A model generated the notes under the pieces. That model saw only the letters and a program-made list of their open reading frames with translations, was not told the DNA's origin and searched no databases. Below, piece after piece: positions 45,103 through 53,810 of a stretch of DNA of 64,000 nt (its first letter is position 1; each line of letters begins with the position of its first letter). A program made the translations under genes and the position numbers. Source of the DNA: Rufibacter sediminis (GTDB lineage Bacteria; Bacteroidota; Bacteroidia; Cytophagales; Hymenobacteraceae); contig NZ_JACOAF010000011.1 of assembly GCF_014269285.1 (NCBI RefSeq), forward strand, positions 62,001 to 126,000, given 5' to 3'.

Positions 45103-45870
45103 ATGGGCAAGATCATAAAGTACGTACTCTACGACATCGTCAAAAGTAAAATCATCATCGCCTATACCCTGTTTCTGCTGTTGCTCTCCATTGGGTTGTT
45201 CAACCTGGGCGGCAGCCCAGACAAAGGCCTCCTCAGTCTGCTGAACCTGGTGCTGCTCACGGTGCCGCTCATCAGCATTGTGTTTGCCACTACCCACTTT
45301 TACAACTCCTATGAGTTCATAGAACTGCTGGTGGCCCAGCCCATAGACCGCCGGAAGATTTTCCTGAGTGAGTACTTAGGCGTGGCTTTCGCGCTCTCGG
45401 CCGCTTTTCTGGTGGGCGTTGGCATTCCGGTGCTGCTTTTTGGGGCTAGTCTCACGGGGGTATACCTGGTGCTGACGGGAGTTTTTATCACCTTCATCTT
45501 TGTGGCGATGGCTTTTCTGGCATCAGTGATTACGCGCGACAAGGCCAAAGGTATAGGTATCGCCTTGATGCTTTGGTTTTACTTCGCCCTTATTTATGAC
45601 GGTATTGTGCTGTTCATTCTGTATACTTTCGGCGATTACCCTTTGGAGCATGCCACGTTGGCGATGACAGCCCTGAACCCGGTAGACTTGGGTCGCATCT
45701 TGGTGTTGCTGAACCTGGATGTCTCCGCTCTGATGGGTTATACGGGTGCTTTGTACAAGAGTATTTTGGGTAGTCTTTGGGGTATTTCCCTCGCGTTTGG
45801 GTTGCTGGTGGTGTGGGTGTTGGCCCCTTTGCTCTGGGCCAAGAGAATATTCTCCAGAAAAGACCTGTAA
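45103..45870 (+). CDS. nosY: ABC transporter permease NosY
   Basis: The 255-residue membrane protein has about six helices (IIIAYTLFLLLLSIGLFNL, LLNLVLLTVPLISIVFATT, FALSAAFLVGVGIPVLLFG, VYLVLTGVFITFIFVAMAFL and others) and the NosY landmark YEFIELLVAQPIDRRKIFLS. It pairs with NosF 3 bp upstream and completes the nos accessory set. The operon is followed by a hairpin and a tandem repeat. Confidence 0.93.
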   Translation: MGKIIKYVLYDIVKSKIIIAYTLFLLLLSIGLFNLGGSPDKGLLSLLNLVLLTVPLISIVFATTHFYNSYEFIELLVAQPIDRRKIFLSEYLGVAFALSAAFLVGVGIPVLLFGASLTGVYLVLTGVFITFIFVAMAFLASVITRDKAKGIGIALMLWFYFALIYDGIVLFILYTFGDYPLEHATLAMTALNPVDLGRILVLLNLDVSALMGYTGALYKSILGSLWGISLAFGLLVVWVLAPLLWAKRIFSRKDL

Positions 45871-45896
45871 GTAAAAGAATAGTCTAATAATTTCTA

Positions 45897-45930
45897 TTTT
45901 AGGCCTGATTTGGCCAAAATAGGCCTAAAA
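45897..45930. terminator. Hairpin after nosY
   Basis: TTTTAGGCCT (45897-45906) pairs exactly with AGGCCTAAAA (45921-45930) over a 14-nt loop containing TTTGGCCAAAA. It is symmetric and sits 27 bp past the nosY stop, a plausible end of the nos transcript. Confidence 0.65.
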
Positions 45931-45963
45931 CAGAAGGTATTAGTAGAAAGTATAGGATATTTA

Positions 45964-46019
45964 AGTCTACACTTTCTAGTCTACACTTTCTAGTCTACAC
46001 TTTCTAGTCTACACTTTTT
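45964..46019. repeat. Tandem repeat, 14 bp x 4
   Basis: Unit AGTCTACACTTTCT occurs in four consecutive copies (45964-46019), with only the last copy differing by one base. It lies in the gap between nosY and the next lipoprotein gene. Its role is unknown; copy number may vary between strains. Confidence 0.92.
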
Positions 46020-46327
46020 ACTTTTTACTTAGCGTAAATCTTCATCTGAGCCTTTGAAACCTATGTGCTGTTTTTTTGGCTTTTTTCCGGAAACCAGACC
46101 AAAAACGTGAGCTCTGTTAACAGTGCACGGGAAAGGAGAGAAGAACGTTCAAAGTTTTCCTAAATTTGGAGGGCACTTATCCAGATTAATGACAGGATTT
46201 AGATTGATGGATGTCATTTTATATCGGCCCGAATTCCGTTACACTTGCTTAAAAACGGATGCGCTCATTAAGGATATCAGCCTTCTTATATAAGGGCCAA
46301 TTTGTATTATATGCTCAACCCTTCCCC
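46020..46327. other. Intergenic, nothing further recognised
   Basis: About 300 bp between the tandem repeat and the lipoprotein gene. No operator of the AATAAAAGACA type is present. A loose pair ATGACA...TGTCAT near 46190-46216 is too widely spaced to interpret. Confidence 0.45.
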
Positions 46328-46810
46328 ATGAAGAATTTATGTGTATTCCTCGTAACAACTTGCCTGCTGGCATCTTGCTCTTCCCAAGACGCTCCCGTTA
46401 CTAACCCCGAAACCGCTCCCGTTACTAACCCCGAAACCGCCCACACCGCCCATGCAGAGCCCGCAACCACCCATGGCCTTGCGCTGAACGGGGAAGAGCG
46501 CTGGCAAGCCGACGAGGCCACCAAGGCGAACCTACGGCAGTTGCAGGACCTGATGCGTCAACACCAGCAACTGACCGAAACCAACTCGTTGGCAGCATTA
46601 AATGAACTGGGACAGAGCTTACAACTTGGGTTTAAGGCCGTGTTTGCCGACTGCCAAATGAAAGGTCCGGAGCACGACATGCTGCACACGTACCTGATGC
46701 CCATCTTGGCGGATGTAAAAGTGCTGAGTGGCAACGACCTGCCAGCCGCCGCAAAGTCCCGCGACCGCCTGGCCCTGCACCTGAGCCAATACCAGACCTA
46801 TTTTCAATGA
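46328..46810 (+). CDS. Lipoprotein with helical C-terminus
   Basis: From ATG 46328 (an upstream in-frame ATG at 46259 would bury the signal) the product is 160 residues. The signal ends in LLASCSSQDA, then APVTNPET is repeated twice and a His-rich linker follows (HTAHAEPATTHG). The rest is helical (ATKANLRQLQDLMRQHQQLT, LNELGQSLQLGFKAVFADCQ), ending YQTYFQ. It looks like a small four-helix protein and is placed between nos and the NO reductase. Metal binding is possible from the His residues but unproven. Confidence 0.75.
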   Translation: MKNLCVFLVTTCLLASCSSQDAPVTNPETAPVTNPETAHTAHAEPATTHGLALNGEERWQADEATKANLRQLQDLMRQHQQLTETNSLAALNELGQSLQLGFKAVFADCQMKGPEHDMLHTYLMPILADVKVLSGNDLPAAAKSRDRLALHLSQYQTYFQ

Positions 46811-47099
46811 CCGTTGTTTATTCTGGTGGTGGTGGCTTTCGGCTGTCTTTGTGGCCTTGGTGGTTTTCCGGCCGAGGAGCAAAAATACTCTGTCAGTTCT
46901 GGCTGCCCAGAGGGCAGTGCTGAGGCTGTTGGTTTCTCCCTCCTAAGAAAACATCGAAAGCCATTTCAATAACCTAGACAAAACCGACAAAGTCTTTAAC
47001 TTAGGCAGAATCAGACCTGGAATTTTTTGTAGTGTTTTCAGGAAAAGAGGCCTAAAACGGCTTCCGCTCCTGAAAACAGCTTTGTGTGGAAATGCTCTC
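46811..47099. other. Intergenic between convergent genes, nothing recognised
   Basis: About 290 bp between the lipoprotein stop and the NO reductase stop. I see no supported gene or long hairpin. Confidence 0.5.
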
Positions 47100-49394
47100 T
47101 TATTTATTTACCAATTCTTCGTGGGCCGGAATGTTTTTAGATACGTCTTCGTCATCTTCCAAGGAGTGCCCAGTTTTCAGGCCGATGATAAACCAGGCCA
47201 GGGCACCTGCGCCCACCGCGAAAATAGTGTCCCCGATAACGCGCAGCCACCGCAGGATTTCCATGGTGTCCGTCTGCATGAATTCCATTGAGCGGGCGTA
47301 CCAGAGGCCATATTTTACGCTGGCCCAGGTTTGCATTAGCCCGATGGGCAGCACACTGATGAGGACCATGAGGGCCAGGCCAATGTTGATGGACCAGAAC
47401 GCAAAACTGATGACCCCGTCTTTCCAGCGTCTTCGGCTGGACAAACCTTTCAATACAAACAGCATCAGCCCAATGCCCAGCACCCCGTACACCCCGAACA
47501 ACGCGGTGTGGGCGTGTACCGGCGTGGTGTTCAGACCTTGCATGTAGTACAGCGCAATGGGCGGGTTGATCAGGAAGCCGAACACGCCCGCGCCCACCAG
47601 GTTCCAGAACGCCACGGCAATAAAGCAGTAGATGGGCCATTTGTAAGCTTTGATCCAGGTGGTGGAGCGGCTGATGGTGAAGTTATGGTAAGCCTCAAAC
47701 CCAATGAGCACCAGCGGCACTACTTCCAGGGCGCTGAACGTGGCCCCCAAGGCCATCACCGAAGTGGGCGTTCCGGAGAAATACAGATGGTGGAACGTAC
47801 CGATAATGCCCCCAAACAGGAAGATGATGGTGGAGAAAAGCACGGTGGCAGTCGCCATTTTTGTTTCCAGCAAGCCCATCCGCACGAACAGGAACGCAAT
47901 GACCACGGTAGCGAATACTTCAAAGAAGCCCTCTACCCACAGGTGCACCACCCACCAGCGCCAGTATTCGGCAATTGCTAAGTTGGTGTGCTGGCCCCAC
48001 ATAAGGCCTGCGGCCCAGAACAGGGCGATGGCCGCCGAGGAGATGAGGAACATGCCCAGCAAATGCCGACCTTCGGCATCACTTTTAAAGGCGGGCCAAA
48101 TGGCGCGTACCATCAAAAAAAGCCACAGGAACAATCCTATCAGCAAGAAAATTTGCCAGAAGCGGCCCATGTCAACGTATTCATAGCCTTGGTGTCCAAA
48201 CCAGAAGTTCTTCCCGTAACCTAGTTTCTGCATAACACCGAACCACTGCCCGGCCAGCGAACCCGCCACAATAATGAGCAAGCAAATGAACAGGAAATTT
48301 ACCCCCAGCCGCTGGTATTTCGGCTCATTGCCCGAAACGGCTGGGGCAATATACAAGCCGGTAGCCAGCCAGGAAGTGGCAATCCAGAAGATCCCCAGTT
48401 GCACGTGCCAGGTGCGGGTAATGGAGTAGGGCAGGAAATCGGAGAGCGGGAAGCCGTACAGGGCCTGGCCCTCCACGCCATAGTGGGCCGTAACTACCCC
48501 AAAGGAAATCTGCACGACAATGAGCGCGGTTACAATCCAGAAGTATTTAAGGGTTGCCCGCATAGAGGGCGTGGCCTGCAAACCCAGCAAGGGGTCTTCC
48601 TTGGGGAGCCTGCTGTGGTCCAGTTCTTCTTCTTTATGCGAGGCATAATAAAAGGCCAGCAGCCCAATGCCCGAGATGAGCACGATTACGCTGAAACCAG
48701 TCCAGATGAGGAGGTCCGCGCTGGGGCGGTTTCCTACTAACTCCTCGGCGGGCCAGTTATTCGTGTAGGTGATATCCTGACCAGGACGTTCGGTTACGCA
48801 AGCCCAGGTCGCCCAGAAGAAGAAGGCGTTCAGCTTGCGCATGCGCTCTGGGTCTTCCACCGTGTTGTTTTTCATGGCGTAGGCATCGCGGTATTCCGCC
48901 AGGGCCGGGTCGTTCATGAACAGGCCGGTGTAATGCCCACTTACCCCGGCAATGGCCTCGGCGCGGAGGTCGGAGATGGTAAGTGTACCGGTGGCGGGAT
49001 CATAGCCGTTAGCCCTGATCTGCTTCTGCAAGCGGGCCTGTAGCATGGCTTTCGTTTCCTCGTCCAGGGCATCAAAGTTGGTGCCTTTGGCTTCCTGGGC
49101 CCAGCGGTCTAAGAAGAACATGGCTTCTTTGTGGAGCCAATCTGCGGTCCAGTCGGGGGCGGTATAGGCACCGTGGCCCCAGATGGAGCCCAGTTCCTGC
49201 CCACCCGTAGATTGCCACACGTTTTGCCCATCCATAATATCTTGGGCAGTAAAGATGGTTTGGCCTGAGGCCGTGACCACCCTTTCTGGAATGGGCGGTG
49301 CCTGGCGGTAAATTTCAGAACCATAGTAGCCGAGAACGGCAAAGGACCCCACAATAACGACAATGAATCCAATCCAGAGTTTTTTGTATTTCAT
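47100..49394 (-). CDS. norB: Quinol-dependent nitric oxide reductase (qNOR)
   Basis: The 764-residue product begins with one membrane helix and a periplasmic domain (about 40-215, DIMDGQNVWQSTGGQELGSI, WGHGAYTAPDWTADW), the N-terminal extension that distinguishes quinol-type NOR. The heme-copper core has about 12 further helices with the expected His motifs (TRTWHVQLGIFWIAT, VHLWVEGFFEVFAT, GTFHHLYFSGTP, VHAHTALFGVYG) and Glu residues near the active site. It reduces 2 NO to N2O at the membrane, feeding NosZ. It is on the opposite strand from its neighbours; operator C lies about 240 bp upstream. Confidence 0.96.
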   Translation of the reverse strand: MKYKKLWIGFIVVIVGSFAVLGYYGSEIYRQAPPIPERVVTASGQTIFTAQDIMDGQNVWQSTGGQELGSIWGHGAYTAPDWTADWLHKEAMFFLDRWAQEAKGTNFDALDEETKAMLQARLQKQIRANGYDPATGTLTISDLRAEAIAGVSGHYTGLFMNDPALAEYRDAYAMKNNTVEDPERMRKLNAFFFWATWACVTERPGQDITYTNNWPAEELVGNRPSADLLIWTGFSVIVLISGIGLLAFYYASHKEEELDHSRLPKEDPLLGLQATPSMRATLKYFWIVTALIVVQISFGVVTAHYGVEGQALYGFPLSDFLPYSITRTWHVQLGIFWIATSWLATGLYIAPAVSGNEPKYQRLGVNFLFICLLIIVAGSLAGQWFGVMQKLGYGKNFWFGHQGYEYVDMGRFWQIFLLIGLFLWLFLMVRAIWPAFKSDAEGRHLLGMFLISSAAIALFWAAGLMWGQHTNLAIAEYWRWWVVHLWVEGFFEVFATVVIAFLFVRMGLLETKMATATVLFSTIIFLFGGIIGTFHHLYFSGTPTSVMALGATFSALEVVPLVLIGFEAYHNFTISRSTTWIKAYKWPIYCFIAVAFWNLVGAGVFGFLINPPIALYYMQGLNTTPVHAHTALFGVYGVLGIGLMLFVLKGLSSRRRWKDGVISFAFWSINIGLALMVLISVLPIGLMQTWASVKYGLWYARSMEFMQTDTMEILRWLRVIGDTIFAVGAGALAWFIIGLKTGHSLEDDEDVSKNIPAHEELVNK

Positions 49395-49621
49395 GATTAT
49401 TAGTTTTAGTAAAAAAATATGCGCGAAGCCTGTAGAGAAAAAATTGGCTTAGTAGTAGAACTAATGCCTTGATACTTAAGAGTAAACGCCGTTTTGCCAT
49501 TCTTTCTAACCAAAGATGATGGAAAATTTTGACATCCATAAAGTTGAATTGGAACTTCAGAACCAGTGAAATAATTGTTCGATTATGTGCTCAAATATCT
49601 TTTGCCTGAATTTGAAGGAAA
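49395..49621. promoter_or_regulatory. Upstream region of qNOR
   Basis: No gene. On the minus strand no convincing TAnnTTTG -7 box was found directly before the qNOR ATG. The nearest operator is the composite site at 49622-49662, which may act on both divergent genes. Confidence 0.4.
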
Positions 49622-49662
49622 ATGATAAATGTCATAAATAAAAGAGATGAATGTCTTTTATT
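49622..49662. promoter_or_regulatory. Composite operator C (qNOR / 12-TM gene)
   Basis: ATGAT-AAAT-GTCAT (49622-49635), one A, then AATAAAAGAGA-TGAA-TGTCTTTTATT (49637-49662). It copies operator B in both boxes and in the 1-bp spacing. A -7 box TAGTTTTG (49681-49688) follows 18 bp later for the plus-strand gene at 49715. Confidence 0.82.
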
Positions 49663-49680
49663 ACTTTTTTGCCATTACGT

Positions 49681-49688
49681 TAGTTTTG
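49681..49688 (+). promoter_or_regulatory. -7 promoter element of the 12-TM gene
   Basis: TAGTTTTG matches TAnnTTTG and lies 26 bp before the ATG at 49715. Spacing to operator C is almost the same as in the cytochrome c-nosZ promoter. Confidence 0.6.
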
Positions 49689-49714
49689 TGTGATAGCTGT
49701 GCTCTGGAAAGCAG

Positions 49715-51079
49715 ATGGATAAGAATAATATATCAGCGGCAGCAAAAGGAGGGGTTCTGAGCCTTTCGTCGAAGCGCAACTGGTTTTTGGTGGCGCTGGC
49801 GAACCTGGTGGTGGTGGCTTTTCTGGGGCTTCTGCTGCGGTATATGTTTGTGGGCTCGGTATTTTGGGTAAATTATAAGTATCTGCTCCACGCGCATTCG
49901 CACGTGGCTTTGCTGGGTTGGCTTTATGCTGCCCTTTTTGTGGCGTTGCTGGTTTCCTTTTTGCCGGAAGAGCTGCGCAACAAGCCCACCTACACCTGGC
50001 AATTCTGGCTCTCACAGGGCGCGGTACTGGGTATGTTGGTGAGTTTCCCGATACAGGGCTACGCGCCGGCCTCCATTACCTTTTCCACAGCGCACCTGCT
50101 GCTGAGTTACTGGTTTATCTACCAATTTCTAAAGGATGCCAAAACCGCCAGAGTTAGCCAAGGGAAACACCGCTTTTCCTTTCGGCTGGTCAAGGCGGCC
50201 TTATTTTTTCTGGCACTTTCTTCGTTAGGTCCTTTGGCCATGGCACCCATCATGGCCACCGGCCATAGCGGCAGCGAAATGTACTACAACGCCATCTATT
50301 TTTATTTGCATTTCCAATACAACGGATGGTTTGTGTTTGCCGTGCTGGGGCTGTTGTTCTGGCTGCTGGAGCACCATAGTATTACCTTTCCTCTTAAAAC
50401 TGCCCTTGCTTTTTTTAAGCTGATGTTCTGGGCCTGCTCGCCAGCTTACCTGCTCTCCGTCCTTTGGACGAAGCCCAATAGCTTTGTATTTCTGTTAGCG
50501 GGAGCAGCGGCCTTGGTGCAGTTGGTGGCGCTGGCCCTGCTGTTGCAAATGCTCTGGCCCGCCCGCGGGCGGATGTTAAACTTGTTTGGAAATTGGGGCC
50601 GCGGTTTGCTGGTTCTGGCCAGCTTGGCCTTTGTGCTTAAAACCGGAATGCAGTTACTTACTGCCTTTCCGTACATGGCCGAACTGGCCGTTAATTTCCG
50701 GTTATTTATTATTGGCTACCTGCACCTGGTGCTGATAGGTTGCATCAGCCTATTTGTCTTTGCTTTTTTCGCGAAGCTGGGTTGGATTAGTTTTAAGAGG
50801 AGCTTGAGCCGCTGGGGCATGGGCTTGTTTCTCTCAGCCTTTATTCTGACGGAAGCGCTCCTTTTCCTGCAGGGTACCTTTTTCTGGTTAAACCTGGGGC
50901 CCATTCCTGGCTATTATCTGCTTTTGTTCGGGATAAGCATTTTGTTGCCGCTCGGCATTTTGCTCTTTTTCCTGGCCCAGCTAGGGGAAGAGCCGAAGAT
51001 GGTGGACCACCAGGAGGTGCCCGCAAGGTGCGCACTTGCATGGGCAAAGGGAGCGGCATTTAAAGTTGAATACCTCTAG
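49715..51079 (+). CDS. 12-TM membrane protein, NnrS/heme-copper-oxidase-like, NO-regulon member
   Basis: The 454-residue product has about 12 hydrophobic helices. Possible haem/metal ligands are clustered His residues: LLHAHSHVALLGWLY, FYLHFQYNGWFVF and IIGYLHLVLIGCI. The family resembles uncharacterised heme-copper-oxidase-subunit-I-like proteins that occur beside NO reductases and Ric in Bacteroidota; NnrS is a related idea by layout. It is preceded by composite operator C and a good -7 box. I infer a role in NO tolerance or denitrification; the activity is unknown. The protein at 53811-55118 has similar architecture. Confidence 0.72.
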   Translation: MDKNNISAAAKGGVLSLSSKRNWFLVALANLVVVAFLGLLLRYMFVGSVFWVNYKYLLHAHSHVALLGWLYAALFVALLVSFLPEELRNKPTYTWQFWLSQGAVLGMLVSFPIQGYAPASITFSTAHLLLSYWFIYQFLKDAKTARVSQGKHRFSFRLVKAALFFLALSSLGPLAMAPIMATGHSGSEMYYNAIYFYLHFQYNGWFVFAVLGLLFWLLEHHSITFPLKTALAFFKLMFWACSPAYLLSVLWTKPNSFVFLLAGAAALVQLVALALLLQMLWPARGRMLNLFGNWGRGLLVLASLAFVLKTGMQLLTAFPYMAELAVNFRLFIIGYLHLVLIGCISLFVFAFFAKLGWISFKRSLSRWGMGLFLSAFILTEALLFLQGTFFWLNLGPIPGYYLLLFGISILLPLGILLFFLAQLGEEPKMVDHQEVPARCALAWAKGAAFKVEYL

Positions 51080-51130
51080 ACCAATTGTTTATAGTCTTGT
51101 TTCTGAAAAGCAGCCCTAAAACGGAGCAAC

Positions 51131-51144
51131 ATGATAAAAGTCAT
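51131..51144. promoter_or_regulatory. Crp/Fnr-like box upstream of ric
   Basis: ATGAT-AAAA-GTCAT is a third copy of the 5-4-5 box seen at 39308 and 49622. Here it lies 126 bp upstream of the Rrf2-type operator rather than next to it. Confidence 0.6.
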
Positions 51145-51270
51145 AGTAGAAACTAACGCCCATCATCGTAATGAACTTGCCTTTCCAGTACATTTGAGCA
51201 AAATAACAGCCAGAACCTAAAGCTAACTTCTTGAGAGGAGAAGTTTTTTTTATTGGAATCAACGCAATCC

Positions 51271-51296
51271 AATAAAAGACATTTTTGTCTTTTATT
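51271..51296. promoter_or_regulatory. Rrf2-type operator D, perfect palindrome, upstream of ric
   Basis: AATAAAAGACA-TTTT-TGTCTTTTATT is an exact 11-4-11 palindrome and the best match to the shared motif, 47 bp before the ric ATG at 51344. No adjacent ATGAT-N4-GTCAT box is present; instead an ATTGGA/TCCAAT pair flanks it on the left. Confidence 0.85.
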
Positions 51297-51343
51297 ATAA
51301 AATATTACTTCACGATTTACTAACAGCTTTAAATTTTACCACT

Positions 51344-52303
51344 ATGCCAACTACAGAAACCATAGAAGTATTAGATGTTACCATGCTGGAACCTCGCATG
51401 AAACACCCCACTATTTTTGAGTGGTTTGATGCATTGAAAGGCGGTGAGGCCTTCATCATCCACAACGACCACGACCCGAAACCGCTGTATTACCAATTGC
51501 TGGGCGAGCGGGGCAACATCTTCAAATGGGAGTACCTGGAGCAGGGCCCCGAGGTTTGGGAAGTGAAAATTGCCAAACTGACACCCTCAGAGGAAGAAAG
51601 CATAGGCGAACTGGTGGCCAAAGATTTTCGGAAGGCCCAGGTTTTTAAAAAATACGGTATAGACTTCTGCTGCGGCGGCAAGAAATCGGTAGCCCAGGTG
51701 TGTGAGGAGAAGGGCCTTGACCCAGCGGTGGTAGAGCACGAGCTGAAGGCCTTGCCAGAGGCGTCGGCCGGGGTCCAAACGGATTTTGCGAGTTGGGATT
51801 TGTCTTTTTTAGCTGATTACATTGTCAACATCCACCACAAATACGTGCGCGAAGCTATTCCAGCGCTAAATGAGTACACTTCTAAAATTGCCCGCGTGCA
51901 CGGAGCCAACCATCCTGAACTGCTGCAGGTGGCCAAACATTTCACCAACGTGGCCAACGAGCTGGAAAGCCACATGCCAAAAGAAGAGCGCGTGCTGTTT
52001 CCGTTCATTAAGCAACTGAACGAGGCCAAGCAGAATGGCGGAAAGCTGGACCGCCCGGGCTTCGGGAGCATCCAGAATCCTATTAACATGATGGAAATGG
52101 AGCATGAGGCCGCCGGCGGCGAATTGGAAGCCATCCGCGAACTTACAGACAACTTTACCCTACCCGCCGATGCCTGCGCTACCTATCAAGTTGCTTTCTC
52201 CAAGCTGCAGGAGTTTGAAGATGACCTGCACCGCCACATCCACCTGGAAAACAACATCCTGTTTCCCAAAGCTTTGGAGCTAGAGAAAGAGATTTTAAAC
52301 TAA
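51344..52303 (+). CDS. ric: Iron-sulfur repair di-iron protein Ric (ScdA/YtfE) fused to DUF2249
   Basis: The 319-residue product has three parts. An N-terminal DUF2249 domain (about 5-82, LEPRMKHPTIFEWFDALKGG, HDPKPLYYQLLGERGNIFKW) is followed by a ScdA_N-type domain (about 88-145, RKAQVFKKYGIDFCCGGKKS) and a hemerythrin-like di-iron domain (about 165-310, YIVNIHHKYVREAIPALNEY, HMPKEERVLFPFIKQL, MMEMEHEAAGGELEAI, LHRHIHLENNILFPKAL). Ric repairs Fe-S clusters damaged by NO. Operator D controls it, placing repair with NO respiration. The DUF2249 fusion is also seen in other Bacteroidota. Confidence 0.94.
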   Translation: MPTTETIEVLDVTMLEPRMKHPTIFEWFDALKGGEAFIIHNDHDPKPLYYQLLGERGNIFKWEYLEQGPEVWEVKIAKLTPSEEESIGELVAKDFRKAQVFKKYGIDFCCGGKKSVAQVCEEKGLDPAVVEHELKALPEASAGVQTDFASWDLSFLADYIVNIHHKYVREAIPALNEYTSKIARVHGANHPELLQVAKHFTNVANELESHMPKEERVLFPFIKQLNEAKQNGGKLDRPGFGSIQNPINMMEMEHEAAGGELEAIRELTDNFTLPADACATYQVAFSKLQEFEDDLHRHIHLENNILFPKALELEKEILN

Positions 52304-52368
52304 AGAAAAGGGCAGGCCCAACATGGGCCTGCCCACAATACCAATAATGGGATTATCCCACCAAACCC

Positions 52369-52863
52369 ATGGAACAGGGAACCACTCCCTTAAAACGAGA
52401 TAAGAATTTGGTCCCGCTATCCAGAGAGCACCATTTTGGGCTGCTGTTCTGCTGGAAACTCAGGCAAGGCCTCAAAAATAAAACCGACTTGAACGCCATG
52501 CAGGGCTACGTGAAGTATTTTTGGAACCAGATTCTTTTTCCGCATTGCCAGGAAGAGGAGTGGCTTTTGCAGCGGTTTTTAGTGCCCAATGATATTCTGC
52601 GGGTAAGAATAGAAGAAGAGCACCGCCACCTGCATTGGGTGGTGGATTCAATCTGCGACGGAAAGCGCCTGGTGCCGGAGCAATTCCAGACCCTGGAACA
52701 ATACCTGGTGTCACATATCCGTTGGGAAGAACGCGAGCTGTTCCCGTACCTGCAAAAGGTAGTGCCCCAGGAAGACCTGGAAGAAGCCGGCAAACTCATG
52801 GAGCAGCACCACCAGACAGAAACCAAGGTCGATAATTTTACCCCTGAATTCTGGAAGGAGTAG
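52369..52863 (+). CDS. Hemerythrin-domain protein
   Basis: The 164-residue product has the four-helix hemerythrin-like pattern with His and Glu ligands: LSREHHFGLLFCWKLRQGL, YFWNQILFPHCQEEEWLL, IEEEHRHLHWVVDSICDG, VSHIRWEERELFPYLQKV and KLMEQHHQTETKVD. It probably binds a di-iron site and O2 or NO. It lies 65 bp after ric on the same strand and is probably part of its operon. Confidence 0.88.
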   Translation: MEQGTTPLKRDKNLVPLSREHHFGLLFCWKLRQGLKNKTDLNAMQGYVKYFWNQILFPHCQEEEWLLQRFLVPNDILRVRIEEEHRHLHWVVDSICDGKRLVPEQFQTLEQYLVSHIRWEERELFPYLQKVVPQEDLEEAGKLMEQHHQTETKVDNFTPEFWKE

Positions 52864-52977
52864 GGGCAACCACAAGGGCTTGTCCCTAACGCTGCCATGG
52901 CTGTTTTTCGTCCTGTTTTCTTAAAACAGCTCGAAAACGCCGCCACCTCTTCCCTTCACTTAAGCCGCAAGCCAGCC

Positions 52978-53808
52978 ATGGAAATTGCCCCCGCCACCAA
53001 AATCTCGGCCCTCATAAAAGCGAACCCGGCAGCCATTGAGGCCATTGCCGGCATCAACAAGCACTTTGAGAAACTGCGCAACCCCGTGCTGCGGAAAATT
53101 CTGGCGGCCCGCGTCACCATTGCCGATGCTGCCCGCTTGGGCGGCTGTGACGTGGATATGTTTTTTGAAAAACTCGCACCGCTGGGGTTTACGGTAAAGC
53201 AGCAGCAGGAAACCAAACCAGAACCGAAAGTCACATACGTAGTCCCTGTTTTTCCGCTGTTTTTGGAAAAACTTCCCCAAAACGCCTTTCTACACCTGGA
53301 TGTACGCGAGGCTATTGCCTCGGGCCACGACCCGTTTCTGGAAATTATGCAGGCGGTTAACCAGGTAAGAGAAGACACCGTGCTGGTGCTCCTCAACACC
53401 TTTGAGCCTACGCCGCTCATCCAGATACTGCAGAAAAAAGGCTTTGCCTGCTTTTCCGAGGAAAAAGGCGAAGATTTAGTGTACACTTATTTTTGGCGGG
53501 AAAGCGAAAAAAGGCCGGAAAACGCTCCGGCCGGAACGGCTGTCCAACCTAGTGCGGCCTTTGAGCAACTGCTTCAGAAATACCAGGGCCGGTTACACCA
53601 CCTGGACGTCCGCCAGTTGGAAATGCCCCAGCCCATGGTGGCCATTCTGGAAGAGTTGGAGAAGTTGCCGCCCGGCAAAGCGTTGCACGTAACCCACCGG
53701 CGGGTGCCCCAGTTCCTGCTTCCACAGTTGCAGGAAAGAGGCTTTGCCATCGCTATCCAAGAGCAAAATGCCGCCGAAGTACATTTACTCATTTACAAAG
53801 AAACCTGA
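52978..53808 (+). CDS. DUF1858 plus two DUF2249 domains
   Basis: From ATG 52978 the product is 276 residues (an upstream ATG at 52897 gives 303). A DUF1858 domain comes first (TKISALIKANPAAIEAIAGI, TIADAARLGGCDVDMFFEKL). Two DUF2249-like domains follow (LHLDVREAIASGHDPFLEIM, LVLLNTFEPTPLIQILQKKG; and HHLDVRQLEMPQPMVAILEE, VTHRRVPQFLLPQLQERGF). DUF2249 also heads the Ric protein. These domains are SirA/TusA-like and may bind small ligands or partner proteins. The function is unknown, but it clearly belongs to this NO-related operon (2 bp before the next gene). Confidence 0.8.
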   Translation: MEIAPATKISALIKANPAAIEAIAGINKHFEKLRNPVLRKILAARVTIADAARLGGCDVDMFFEKLAPLGFTVKQQQETKPEPKVTYVVPVFPLFLEKLPQNAFLHLDVREAIASGHDPFLEIMQAVNQVREDTVLVLLNTFEPTPLIQILQKKGFACFSEEKGEDLVYTYFWRESEKRPENAPAGTAVQPSAAFEQLLQKYQGRLHHLDVRQLEMPQPMVAILEELEKLPPGKALHVTHRRVPQFLLPQLQERGFAIAIQEQNAAEVHLLIYKET

Positions 53809-53810
53809 CC

